From Mantamonas sphyraenae (Eukaryota > CRuMs > Mantamonadidae), in NCBI GenBank assembly GCA_026936335.1, contig JAPMXV010000049.1:248001-312000 (forward strand): a stretch of DNA of 64,000 nucleotides, written 5' to 3'. The number at the start of each line of letters is the position of its first letter. Within the stretch, counting starts at the first letter, position 1. Below are positions 50,101 to 59,541 of the stretch, piece after piece. A model generated the notes under the pieces. The model searched no databases. It saw nothing but the letters and a program-made list of their open reading frames with translations, and was not told the origin of the DNA. A program made the translations under genes and the position numbers.

Positions 50101-50421
50101 ACTGCTGTTTCCTCCTTCCCCGCCTCGTGCGGGGCTTCCTGCAAACAGCCCTCGTCTCGGGCTGTCCACACCATATGTTGTACTTGTGCTTGTGCTTCCG
50201 GGCAGCGTCAGATCCAGCGGTGTGTGCACCGCATACCCTGCCCCACGTGCTCCTTCCCTGCTGCTGTTGTTGTTGATGTAGTCCATCGAAAGCAGGTCGT
50301 CTCCCAGTTCGACGGGCGCAATCCCGCCTGCGCCTCCCAATGTGTTTTCTAGCTCGTCAAAAACATACGAGTCGTTCAGAGTGGTTGCAAACGCCCCTGA
50401 CACTGACGAGTCACGCTCCAT
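14190..50421 (-). CDS. Enormous coiled-coil protein (about 11,990 codons, two exons)
   Basis: Exon 1 is 50421-49621 (267 codons; ATG with G at -3 and +4); exon 2 runs from 49361 to the TGA at 14190. The first 115 residues are Ser/Gly-rich and not helical. Nearly everything after is heptad coiled coil rich in E, A, Q, R, L and K. Short flexible interruptions occur at about 43.2, 38.5-38.75, 36.8-37.0, 33.0-33.5 and 14.8 kb. Two interruptions hold a CxxC: TRTCAMCARARAML near 33.4 kb and DDCPICTRNFELTG near 14.4 kb, the latter just before a Ser/Arg-rich C-terminus. No motor, kinase, calponin or membrane segment is visible. The frame is broken five times (near 40.14, 36.33, 34.34, 25.58 and 24.90 kb), each restored by one base, with coiled coil continuing at once. 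I treat it as one gene; if the breaks are real it would be a pseudogene or several genes. A fully helical rod of this length would span about 1.8 micrometres. Confidence 0.75.
14390..14445 (-). other. CxxC mini-motif near the C-terminus of the giant protein
   Basis: The translation is NPLHHVPDDCPICTRNFELT, matching the module in the first coiled-coil gene at NPL, H, the two cysteines, R and ELTG. The coiled coil before it (LLRELEEERSS) also matches (ALLAQERAE). Confidence 0.65.
24901..24903 (-). other. Frame break: probable extra base in an A/T triplet
   Basis: On the minus strand the text is GAGAAACGAG. Dropping one A gives the continuous coiled coil VRELENELGEAQAAVTQ, joining the open stretches 25554-24625 and 25016-14190. 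Confidence 0.7.
25566..25590 (-). other. Frame break: probable missing base
   Basis: The minus-strand frame coming from 34.3 kb loses coiled-coil character here. The frame shifted by one base resumes with EAENARQTLQVQLEHERQVG. One missing base near GCAAGGCAAGAGG accounts for it. Confidence 0.7.
33365..33415 (-). other. CxxC mini-motif in the middle of the giant protein
   Basis: The translation is HDTRTCAMCARARAML, within a Gly/Ser-rich interruption of the coiled coil. It matches HDVDSCVVCARAQEL of the neighbouring gene at HD, both cysteines and ARA. Confidence 0.6.
34343..34346 (-). other. Frame break in a C/G run of four
   Basis: The plus strand reads aatcgcccctcag. One more C would join the upstream coiled coil (EREATEG) to the downstream one (TLEGAKRALEEQLERLEDQM). 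This links the open stretches 36316-34166 and 34310-25263. Confidence 0.7.
36333..36337 (-). other. Frame break in a C/G run of five
   Basis: The plus strand reads gtgtccccctcc. One more C would join EQVRKEGG to HTAREVHKLAKAHEAL and restore one frame across 40131-36283 and 36316-34166. Confidence 0.7.
40130..40148 (-). other. Frame break: probable missing base
   Basis: The frame of 49361-40023 (ending KQVEEL) and that of 40131-36283 (beginning ELRTKVMELEHACGDADE) overlap here. One missing base within GTGGAAGAGCTGAGG would unite them. A 14-nt GT...AG segment also fits formally but is far too short for an intron. Confidence 0.65.
49362..49620 (-). other. Intron of the giant coiled-coil gene
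   Basis: The donor is CTCGAG|GTGAGT at 49620 and the acceptor is tgcccacag|GAG at 49362. The phase is 0 and the length 259 nt, the longest intron seen. It joins QVAALE to EQINEARGE. It contains a CA/TA-rich simple repeat near 49530. Confidence 0.85.
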
Positions 50422-50488
50422 GACTACTGGAAAGTGCTTTTTTTTTGTTGGCGTGTGTTTCCTTGCCTACGCAGACGCCCAAAACGTC

Positions 50489-53400
50489 TCACCTCCTGCT
50501 TCCCCGTGTGCTTCCGGAGCTCTTCTTGCGTGTCCCGCTGCCCGCACTGCTCCCACTGCTTCCACTGCTTCCACTGCTCCCGCTGCTGCGACCCGTGTCG
50601 ATGCGGCTTTTGACGTTGGCGTACTTGCTCGACTTTTTCAACCCGTTGTCGCTTTTGGTGCGCGACAGCGTGGACCCCTGCATCAGCGACGAGCGCGACG
50701 CAATCGAGCTTGTGTATCGGCTGCTGCTCACAGAAGACGACGTCGTTGTTGTCGACGAACCCGTCGTCGACGACGATCCACTCGCCCCCGTGCGCCGCGT
50801 GCTGCCGCTGCTGCTTGCCCCATAGCGAGACGACAGACCACCCGACGACGTCGTGCTGCTTCCACCGCCTAGTCCGCTGCCAATTGTACCGTGGTTCCCG
50901 TTGCCCATGCCCGTTCCAAGGCCACTTTTGCTTGTTCCGCTGCTCCCAGTGCGTTTGCTCCCTGTCGACGACAAGCCACCATACGACGACCTGCCGCTGC
51001 GTCCCACACCTCCTGATGACAGTGACGAGCCACTGCTGCCTGTGCTGCCACCTCCATTCCCTGTGGTGCCGTTTGAAAGGCCAGAGTAGCTCGTGCGCGT
51101 CTTGCGGCCATTTCCGTTTACACCTCCTGCTCCTCCTCCACTTGTGCTTCCGCTCCCACCGCTGATGCCACTGACCCCACTGTTGCTGCTGCTGCCACTG
51201 TTGCTGCTGATGCTGGTCAGGCCCGATCCGTGGCCTGATCGCCCACTTTCGCGCCGTCCGCGTGATCCCGACGAGCTATGTCCGCTTTGGCCGTACCCGC
51301 TGCTGGCCACACTGATCTTTCGGTCGTTGCCGCTATGACTTGCGCTTCCGCTTCCCAAACCACTCTGTTTGCTCGTTTCGCTGTACTCGCTGGCCTTGGT
51401 GGCCAGCTCCTTCTCCTCTCGCTCCTTTGCCCTGTTGCTCTGCTCCGCACGCGCTGATCGGCTACCCCCCTTGTATGTCACAAAATCAATGATTGAGTTG
51501 ACGGCCATGGATGCTGCGTTGGCCACGTCCTTGTCTACGTCGCTCTTGAGAAACTCGGCGTAGTCGTTGATCTTTTGGATGTAGGTGCTGTCCCCAGGCA
51601 CGCTCATCCGCTGACGCACAAACACAAGCAGCGAACATACCTTGAGCCGCACGTTAGGGATGGGGTCGCGACACAGCTCCAGCATTGTGTCAAACAGGTG
51701 CGTTTCAAAGTACCGCACAGAAAACACCTCTAGCATCTGCTCGCAGATCTCAATAAACGTCATGCGGTGGATGCACGAGCCGCTCTTGCCAAACTCGCTC
51801 GTCAGCTTCTGCAACATAGCTTTGCGCGACTCGTTGCGCAGCATGTACCGCATCATCGTCAAATATACACGCGCAGCGGTGCGCTTTACCGGCACCGCTC
51901 CCTGCCGCAGCTGCGTCACCACCACAGGCACAAAGTACGCGTAGATCACATCCGACTCAAAGTACTTGTGCAAGTTGATCCACTGCGCCACAAACAAGTT
52001 CTGCGCTCGCCACGACCCCTTGACCAGCGATTCGAACGACGACAATATCGTCGGCACCAGCGTCCCTGCGAGCGACCCTGCAAGGCTCTGGTTGGCCGCA
52101 AACATGGCCATCGTGTGGTCGAAATGATAGTACAAGGTCTCTTTGACCTCCCGCGAGTCATCGTTCAGCAACTGTACAAAGATGGCCAGGAGGGGCTTCA
52201 GGTCGCTTTCGTTCACCAGCTTGACCACCTCGTGGAAGCCTGCCGCAAACGCAGAGCGCACACTGGCTTCGTCGTCGTTGGCCAACAGGATGGCAATTGC
52301 AGACAGCTGCGTGGAAAAATGCTTTGAGCCCGTGCACAAAGCCAGTGCAGGAAAGTTCAACGCCGCGTGTCGCCGCACCTCCACGTCGTCGTGCTCCGTC
52401 ATGCTGCGATAAAACTGAGCAAACGACTCCATCTCGTCGGTTTCTAGGTCGTCCTTGAATGTGTAAAGCACCTTGCCCACGTGCTGCGAGTATGCTCGCA
52501 CAATGTCGTCGTCGTTCTTCAGCATCAGCTCTTGCAACTGCGGCAGCGCCACCGAGTGCAGTGTGTTGCGTTCCAAAGTGTCGCACAACTGTACAAGGCT
52601 CTCAAACGCAGCCTGGCGCACTTCTGTCTCCTCGTCCTGCAGCAGCTCCAGGAGCTCGTTCAGCAAGCGATCCTGGCACGATTTCCTGTTGGGTCAAAAC
52701 GGTCCGCCGCACCGGATGTCAGCATCGCACACGCACATGCACTGCGCCCTGTGGAGACTCTCGCAACGACCACAGTCATCCCGTCGGCACCCACACCCTC
52801 TGCCGCCTGTGAGGCTGTTTGTGGGGAGAACGCGCAAGCCAAAAGGGCAGTCTCGCGCGATTCCACCGGCCACAATGTGCGCAAAATCCAAAACCACCTA
52901 CTTGACGTTGCCGATCATCACGGCGATCTGTGTGCACATTTCCTTGCGCACGTCACTGTCGATGTCCTGGCAAAGGGCCACGGAACGGTCCATAAACTCG
53001 CCGTTGAGGCAGTCGACGTCCAGGAGTGTGGTCAGCTTGCCAAACACTCGCGCTGCCGTGACCCGCACTGCCACGCAGTTGGACATGTCTGAACAATCCA
53101 GGGCAAAGTCCATGACCTGTGAACCACAAGTGTCACATACACACACACACACATGCACATGCACACGATGATGTCAGCTCGGGTACACCCGGCAATGCTG
53201 CCCGTTGTGGACCACACGCGCAAGAAGAGGGCCGAATTTGGGAAAACGCACCTTGCCCCGAAGCTCATCGGCACCCAGCCGCGTGCACAGCAGTAGCAGT
53301 GGTTTGTACCAGGCGTCCACAATCTCGTCACTCTGTGTCTTGGCCTGCACCATCTCCATCACAAGCGGCAGGACGTGCGCCACCAGGTCCGGACCGCCGA

Positions 53401-53905
53401 AGAAGCCGCGCTCCACAACCCGCTCCAGCGCTGCCACCGCCGCAAGCTGGAACGCTGTTTCCTTGTACTGCCTCACAGACTCCTGCGCTCGTACAGGCCA
53501 CAGCGCGTGTGCCCACATCACAATCGACCGCCGTGCATGTATGTCCAGGCCGTGGCGACGAGAACGCAGAAAACCAGAGGATGTGAGCAACTCGCTGCAA
53601 ACGGCTCCTGCCCTTCACTCCTTTCCACACACTGAACGCACCTCGAGCGCAGGAAGCACATCCCGAATGATATCGGCTGCCGAGTCCAGTGGCAGATGCA
53701 CAAGATCCCGAACGCCTGCCTCTCGTTGCAGTTCGTGCTCGCTGCTCACAAGGAACTGCACCCGTTCCACCTCGTTCAGGTTGTCTGGAAGCGTTAGCTG
53801 CTCCAGCTCCTCGCTCGACTTTGCTTGTTGCTTTACTTTCTCCGAGTCATCCTCGTCAGCCCACTCTGCGTCCACGTCCCACGACTGGAACAAATCGAGC
53901 GACAT
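50489..53905 (-). CDS. PPP4R4: Protein phosphatase 4 regulatory subunit 4-like HEAT-repeat protein
   Basis: Four exons: 53905-53642, 53482-53252, 53116-52902 and 52685-50489, giving 968 codons. PPP4R4 is a HEAT-repeat partner of the phosphatase PP4 catalytic subunit, described as cytoplasmic. Matches to the family, from memory: an N-terminal SSEELEQLTL..LNEVERVQFL segment like EEIERLT..LSDIERAVYLL; VRVTAARVFGKLT; SDVRKEMCTQIA; VRQAAFESLVQL; and FDTMLELCRDPIPNVRLKVC. Helical repeats fill residues 40-610. The tail is Ser/Gly/Thr-rich low complexity. Near its end, RTKSDNGLKKSSKYANVKSR resembles the KYGN-containing tail of animal PPP4R4. The start MSLDLFQSWDVDAEW gives an N-terminus of the usual length. 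The stop lies 67 bp upstream of the giant gene's ATG on the same strand. Confidence 0.85.
52686..52901 (-). other. PPP4R4-like gene intron 3
   Basis: Donor GTCAA|GTAGGT, acceptor acccaacag|GAAATC, phase 2, 216 nt. It joins IGNVK to KSCQDRLLNELL and avoids the in-frame TAG at the donor. Confidence 0.75.
53117..53251 (-). other. PPP4R4-like gene intron 2
   Basis: Donor GGCAAG|GTGCGT, acceptor ggttcacag|GTCATG, phase 0, 135 nt. It contains a CA microsatellite at about 53134-53153 (GT on the sense strand). Confidence 0.85.
53483..53641 (-). other. PPP4R4-like gene intron 1
   Basis: Donor GCTCGAG|GTGCGT, acceptor cgagcgcag|GAGTCT, phase 0, 159 nt. It joins DVLPALE to ESVRQYKETAFQ. Confidence 0.85.
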
Positions 53906-54075
53906 CGCCAACGCGTTTGGCCCCGCGGCCGCACATGCCCCATGCAGCCGAAACTCGTCCAGGTGCAACACCGACAGCAGTTGGAAATGACTGCAGACAG
54001 CCAAACATGTGAGGTGGGTGTCCTTGACAGGGCCCCGGCCAACACAACAATGTCCTCTTGTCCGTCCCCGGACGA
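53906..54075. promoter_or_regulatory. Divergent intergenic region between PPP4R4-like and membrane-protein genes
   Basis: About 145-170 bp lie between the two start codons, depending on the plus-strand start. A shared promoter is expected here. I see no TATA box or obvious repeated element. An alternative plus-strand ATG at 54050 lies in a different frame and stops after 29 codons. Confidence 0.35.
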
Positions 54076-54960
54076 ATGCTTTGGCACCAAGAACAGCACC
54101 CTGCTTACAGACAGGCGTTTTCTGAGGTCTGGTGCCTGAGTGAGGGTGCCACATATGTCTGGTTTGTGTTTCTGCCAATGTTTGTCGCCATTGCTGGGGC
54201 CGCCATGATGATCGAAACTGCTCAGCGCCCAATCACCGTAACCTACTACAACGAAGCCGTGAAAAACTGGACGGCTCCCGACGGTGGCTACGCAACATTT
54301 CAGCCCACTCAGGTCACCCTCACGGGACCCAATTCGACTGCGCTGGCCACAAACACCTCTGTCGACCTCATTCACGACCCGGCCCCGGACCTTGCCACCT
54401 ACCCCACAAAGTACTGGAAGAAGCAGATGACCGTTACACGCAATTCCCGACGCACCCATATCGAACTCCGTGTCGGCAATTCGACCATCAAGTGGCGCGT
54501 TCAGAGCACCTACACACGCACCGACAAGGAAATCGACGCTGACGATTGCAAGAAGCAAGGTGGACGCGTCACAACCTTCCTCAGAAACTGCGAGTTCAAA
54601 GAGTACACCGCAGAGATGTGTCTCGCCGTCGTCCCACTCGGCAACGACCGATGGGAGACGACGAAAGAGGGAGGTTGTGCTCCGGCCAACGACTGGAAGC
54701 CGGCCTTTGCCTTTGACAGCTCCCCCACAGGCACCTGCTTGGTCACCGTACGCCACTACCGAGACCCCTACATCTACTTGCTCGACGGCACCAGCAGCAC
54801 CGCCACCCTGGGCCCGTACTTGCTCTTTGAGGCTGGCGCCGTCCTCGTCGGCCTCTCCATACTCTCCTGGATCTCCATGTGCTGCCTCTGCTGTGCCGCA
54901 AAGCGCAAGTCCATTGCCATTTCGGGTGGCTCGCAAGGTGGCGGCAATCTGCAATCTGAG
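54076..54960 (+). CDS. Two-pass membrane protein of unknown family (ends uncertain)
   Basis: The frame encodes a first membrane segment at about 54110-54195 (YVWFVFLPMFVAIAGAAMM). An extracellular or lumenal domain of about 200 residues follows, with several cysteines and N-x-S/T sites and the sequence VRHYRDPYIYL. The second membrane segment is at about 54800-54890 (LLFEAGAVLVGLSILSWIS), followed by a Cys-rich turn and a basic AAKRKS. I do not recognise the family; the topology resembles CDC50 proteins but their motifs are absent. The start is the first ATG in the main frame (54076). An ATG at 54050 in another frame gives a plausible 29-residue N-terminus but would need a frame change. No stop occurs before the ELP1 start at 55022; a stop at 54957 is reached only in another frame. 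The end given is therefore a guess. Confidence 0.55.
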
Positions 54961-55021
54961 TGCCATCCAGCAATGCAATGCCACAGCCCTAGCCCACCCA
55001 CCCAAATCCACTCCATCCTCC

Positions 55022-58000
55022 ATGCGCAATCTCGACCTCTTGGAAGTGCGTTCCCATGCCATCCAGCTCGAAGATGGCGAGACCGTGTACCAGAGTTGCG
55101 TGGATGCAGAGTCCGGCCATGTGTACGTCGTCACCTCGGCCCAGGAGCTCCTTCACACCGACAAAGGCACCATTCTTTCTCGCGTCCCGCTCCCCATCGA
55201 CGCACACGACCGCGTCGTCGCCATGCAGCACGTGGCCGAGCAGGAGAGCGTCTGCCTGGCCTGTGCCGACGGGGATCTCCTCATGGTCGAGGGCGATCTC
55301 GTCGACGTGGTTGGTGCCGTCGACTCGGGCATCCTCGCCATGGCCTGGAGCCCCGACCAGGAGCTTCTTGTCCTGGCCACCATGGAATCCAGCCTCATCC
55401 TCATGAACAAGTCCTTCTTTGTCGTGGTCGAGGTCGACGCCGCCGCATCACTTTCCCAACCGGCCTCCGTTTATGAGCCCATCGACAAGAGCGCCAGCAG
55501 CAGCGCTGCCGCAGACCAATCCGAAGCAGAGGACGCACCCGTCTTTCTCGACGAGCCCATGGCCATTGCCTGGCGTCACGACGGTGCCTACTTTGCCGTC
55601 AACCAGCTCGACCAGCAGCTTGGTCGCCGCCTCCTCCGCGTCTGGGACCGTGACGCCGTCCTGCACTCCATCAGTGAGCCTCAGGACGGAGTGGGCCTCG
55701 CCACTGCATGGGGGTATGTTTGTTTGTTTGTATCCCTGCTCCTTTGCCCTGCCTCCATTCCGTCCGCAATCCTCAGCCAAAGACGATCCCTGGAAAATGC
55801 ACAGCCTGCAAACCTCCCGCTCGCCTGCCCTGCGCTCCCGGTACATGCTCATCCCGTCCGCACACTCACATCGTCTCCTCTCGCGTAACACACACACACA
55901 CACACACACACGTAACCATACACACGCACAGTGCGCATCCTCTGATTGTTACCCCACAGCTTCAGCCGAATCGCCACGACATTGTCTTTCACGAGCGCAA
56001 CGGCCTGCGCCACGGTGAATTCACCCTGCCCCACACCGAAACAACCACACTCGTCGCAAACTCCCACTCCGAGGGCGACAAGAAGCACAGTGCAAACGCC
56101 GCGGCCGAAAACACCCTCGTCCTCGCACTCGCCTGGAATCCCGCCGCACAAGTCCTGGCCGTCCATCTCCAGCAGGACGACCGCCAACGCGTTCAACTCT
56201 GGACAACCAGCAACTACCATTGGTACCTCAAGCAGGAATACCTTCTCCAACACCCGCTCGCCTCCCTCCTCTGGCACGAAGAGCGCGACATGACTCTCTA
56301 TCTTGTCCACTCCAACGGCTGTGTCCAGCGTCGCTCCTATGCTATGGCTACCCACCAACCCCTTGGTGCCTCTGCACGCAATCTCGCTGACCTTGCTGTC
56401 ATCGACGGTGACCATCTGCTCCTCACTCCTCTTCGCCGCGCCGTCGTCCCGCCTCCCATGAGCGCTGCCACAGCCACTCTCCCTGCTCCGGCCCTTCGCG
56501 TCACATTTGGTCCCAACCACGACATGGCTGTCTTTGCATCCGATCACGCCCTCCACATTTTCCCCTACATGCCAGCAGAACGGTCCGACTCGGCGCGGCC
56601 CTCCTTCTACGCCATCGAGCAACAGCTGGAACCCGCACACTCCCTTGCTCTCCAGCTTCCGGACGCACTCCCTGCTTCCTCTCTCTGGGCTCTCACCTGG
56701 CTCCACGACGATCTCATGGCTGCCCTCACAGCCTCTCACCTCCTTATCCTCTCCATTGACCTGGCCAACGCCTCCCTCACCTGTACCCACCGTATCCCAC
56801 TTCCTTCTCAGCCCCTGGGTCTCGACTACAACGCCGATCTCGCTCTTCTCCTCCTCCAGCTTGCAGACGGCTCCGTCCATGCATCAACGGCCTCTCCACA
56901 CAGTCAGCCTATGAGCGGCAGCTCAGCAACCACGACCCGTCCTCCGCCTCGTCCTCTTCATCCTTCTTCCGCTTCCTTTGCCATCCAACGCATGATGGGC
57001 ATCTTTGCCGACGACGACGATGCCGACGATGAAGGCCATGATGGTGACTCGGAGGAGGCACAGGAATCTTCTGACGAGCAAGGCAACGCGCTCAAGCCTC
57101 ATCTCGTGCCTCTCACAGACCCAGAGGGCAACCAGATCGTGTTTGACAACGCCTGCGCCTGGTTCCGCAGCTGTCTCCTGGGTGGCGACGTCGTCAGCGT
57201 TGTTGGTCGTACCGAGCGCTTCCACCTGTACATTGGCAACCGAACGCTCAGCCACGACTGCAACTCCTTTGCTCTCACCGACGACCATCTCCTCTACACA
57301 ACCATTCGCCACACCCTGCACTTTCTCGCCCTCGAGAATCTCGACTTGCCCGTCTCTGCCTTTCGCGACGGCCGTCCCCTGCCAGACACCGCCATCGACG
57401 ACTCCCACCGCGCCCTCGAACGTGGCTCTTTCATTATTTCCTGCATTCCCAGTGCAGCACGCCTCGTTCTCCAGATGCCCCGTGGCAACCTCGAAACCGT
57501 CTATCCGCGTGCCCTTGTCCTCTCTGCCATTCGACGCCAGCTCGACCTCCAGCAATATCGAAAGGCCTTTCTCCTCATGCGCAAGCACAAGATTGATCTC
57601 AACCTCCTTTGCGACTACGACCTCCAGCGATTCCTGGATGACGTCCCCCTCGTCGTCCAGCAGCTCCACAGCGTCGACTACATCAACCTTTTCCTCTCCA
57701 TGCTCCGCACTGAAGACGTCACTGCAACCATGTTCTGCGGCATGCACCGCATCCTCGACTCCCAGGCCGACAGGGACGCACACGCAGCGCTCATCTCAAA
57801 CAAGATCAACCTTGTCTGCGACAGCTTCCGCAGCGTCCTACAGGGAGAGCCCCTCTACTTGCCCTGCACCCTCAGCACCTATGTCCAGAAGCAGCCAGCC
57901 GAGCTCGAACAAGTCCTTGAACTCGTCCGTCAATTGCGAGACAGCGAGCAAAACGACGACGATCACGAAAACGTGCGTGTCGTCACTCTGCGTGCAGGCA

Positions 58001-59412
58001 AGTCCGCTCGCAGCGGCAGCAGCTCCTCCGGCGACAAATTGCCGTGCTCGCTCGGCCATGTCGTCTCTGACGGCAAGCTGCTCACGGCGGAGGAGGCTCT
58101 CGACTTTGTCATCTTTCTCGTCGACGTCGACTCGCTTTTTGACGTCGCCCTTGGTTTGTATGACTTTGACCTCGTCAACATGGTCGCTGCCAAGTCCCAG
58201 AAGGACCCCAAGGAGTATCTGCCCTTCCTGGAGAAGATGCAGGCCTACGAAGGCGACGAGCAGCACTACATGATCAACATGCATCTCAAGCGCTACCATC
58301 GTGCCCTGCGCTCACTCAGCCGTCTCGGCGCAGAGCGTTTTGACGACTGCATCCAACTCATCACCAAGCACAGGTTGTTCCGAGAGGCACGCGAGCTCTT
58401 TGAGGGCGACGAGCTGGCTCGTGTCCACACCGCTCACGGCGACCATCTCATGGCCAAGGGTGAACACTACGCAGCCGCATTGGCCTTTCAGCGTGGTCAA
58501 CAGCCTCACAAGGCCATCGAGGCCTACCAGCAGGCCTTGGATTGGCGCATGGCCCTCGCCCTAGCCGAAGATGTGGGTATGGACCAGGACGCACGTCGGG
58601 CCATGGCCTACGCCATGGCACAGAGCATGCGCAGTGCAGGGCGCTTTGAAGAAGCCTCACGCGTGCTCGTCGAATACTGTGACGACGTGGAAATGGCCAT
58701 CGAGTATGTTGCCTACGCCCTGCAGTGGGCCGAAGCCTTCCGCCTCTGCCACCAACACGGCCGCACAGACATGATCGAGACACACATCCGCGACATTGCC
58801 GAAGAGACAGCCGAATACCGCCTGGACCAGATCAAAGAAACCATCGCCGAGGTGCTGAAGAACCAGAAGCGGATTGTGGTCGTCCAACAGCTCAAGAAAG
58901 AGATGGTCGAACTGGGCCTCGTGTACGGTCAAACCATGATTGAAGACAACGAAAACGCAGACGCCATGTCCGAGACTGGCTCCACACGCAGCTACCGCTC
59001 CTTTGCCAGCCGCTCATCCTACAGCAGCAAGAGCAGCAAGAGCAGCAGCAAGCGCAGCCGCAAACGTGCAGAGCGCAAAAAGGCGCGTGGCAAGGAGGGC
59101 TCCGAGTTTGAAGAGGAATATCTCCTGGAGCAACTCTTCAAAGCCATCCCCAGCTCCACCATGCAGTGCGAAATCCGCGACCTTATCCGCGTCCTTTACC
59201 AGTACGAGTTTGAGGACGAAGCCAAGGAGCTGCAGGACACCTTTCAGCGCCTTGTCGACGTCACCTCTGCTCCGGTTCCCGAGCACACAGACGTGCCCGA
59301 GTGGATGCTTGAGGATGAAGGGCTCGACGAGCTCCTCAAGTACCCCGTCCCCTACCACGCCAAGGAGCGTCCTGCGCCCATCCACTGGCGACTTGAGCTC
59401 CTCGATGAGTGA
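55022..59412 (+). CDS. ELP1: Elongator complex protein 1 (IKI3/IKAP)
   Basis: Scaffold subunit of Elongator, which adds cm5-type modifications to the wobble uridine of tRNAs in the cytoplasm. Exons 55022-55713 and 55932-59412 give 1,390 codons, close to the family's 1,330-1,350. The start MRNLDLLEV matches the conserved MRNL start. Recognisable family segments in order: MAWSPDQELLVLAT; IAWRHDGAYFAV; VRVW-like LRVWDRD; QPNRHDIVFHERNGLRHG; VQLWTTSNYHWYLKQ (N-terminal WD40 propellers); then the TPR-like half with DVDSLFDVALGLYDFDLV, PKEYLPFL and MINMHLKRY. A basic Ser/Arg/Lys stretch, SKRSRKRAERKKARGKEGSE, follows; in the family this region binds tRNA. The end HWRLELLDE matches the family terminus. 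An acidic insert (DDDDADDEGHDGDSEE) follows the second propeller. The gene is complete and intact. Confidence 0.96.
55714..55931 (+). other. ELP1 intron
   Basis: Donor ATGGG|GTATGT, acceptor acgcacag|TGCGC, phase 2, 218 nt. Splicing gives LATAWGAHPLIVTPQLQPNR, which lines up with the family's ALAWKPSGSLIAS region. A CA microsatellite occupies 55888-55911, just upstream of the acceptor. The alternative acceptor 28 nt downstream would drop conserved residues. Confidence 0.9.
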
Positions 59413-59541
59413 TTTGCTGGGATCAGATGCTTGGCAGGAGTGGCCTCTGTCCTGTCGTCCTGACGCCAAAGAAAGGAAGCACCACTTGCCCAATCCCTCC
59501 CTTCCCCAATCCCGCCAAGGAATTCGTCTTTGTCTTTTTGC

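Noticed and set aside
50420-50490. Splicing of the PPP4R4-like gene into the giant gene (a donor-like GGAG|GTGAGA overlaps its stop codon)
   Set aside because: Joining to the nearest acceptor (ttccag before the ATG) puts the giant gene out of frame, and PPP4R4 already ends with a family-like tail.
54076-54960. CDC50/LEM3 family assignment for the two-pass membrane protein
   Set aside because: The topology agrees, but I do not see the family's conserved motifs around the membrane segments.
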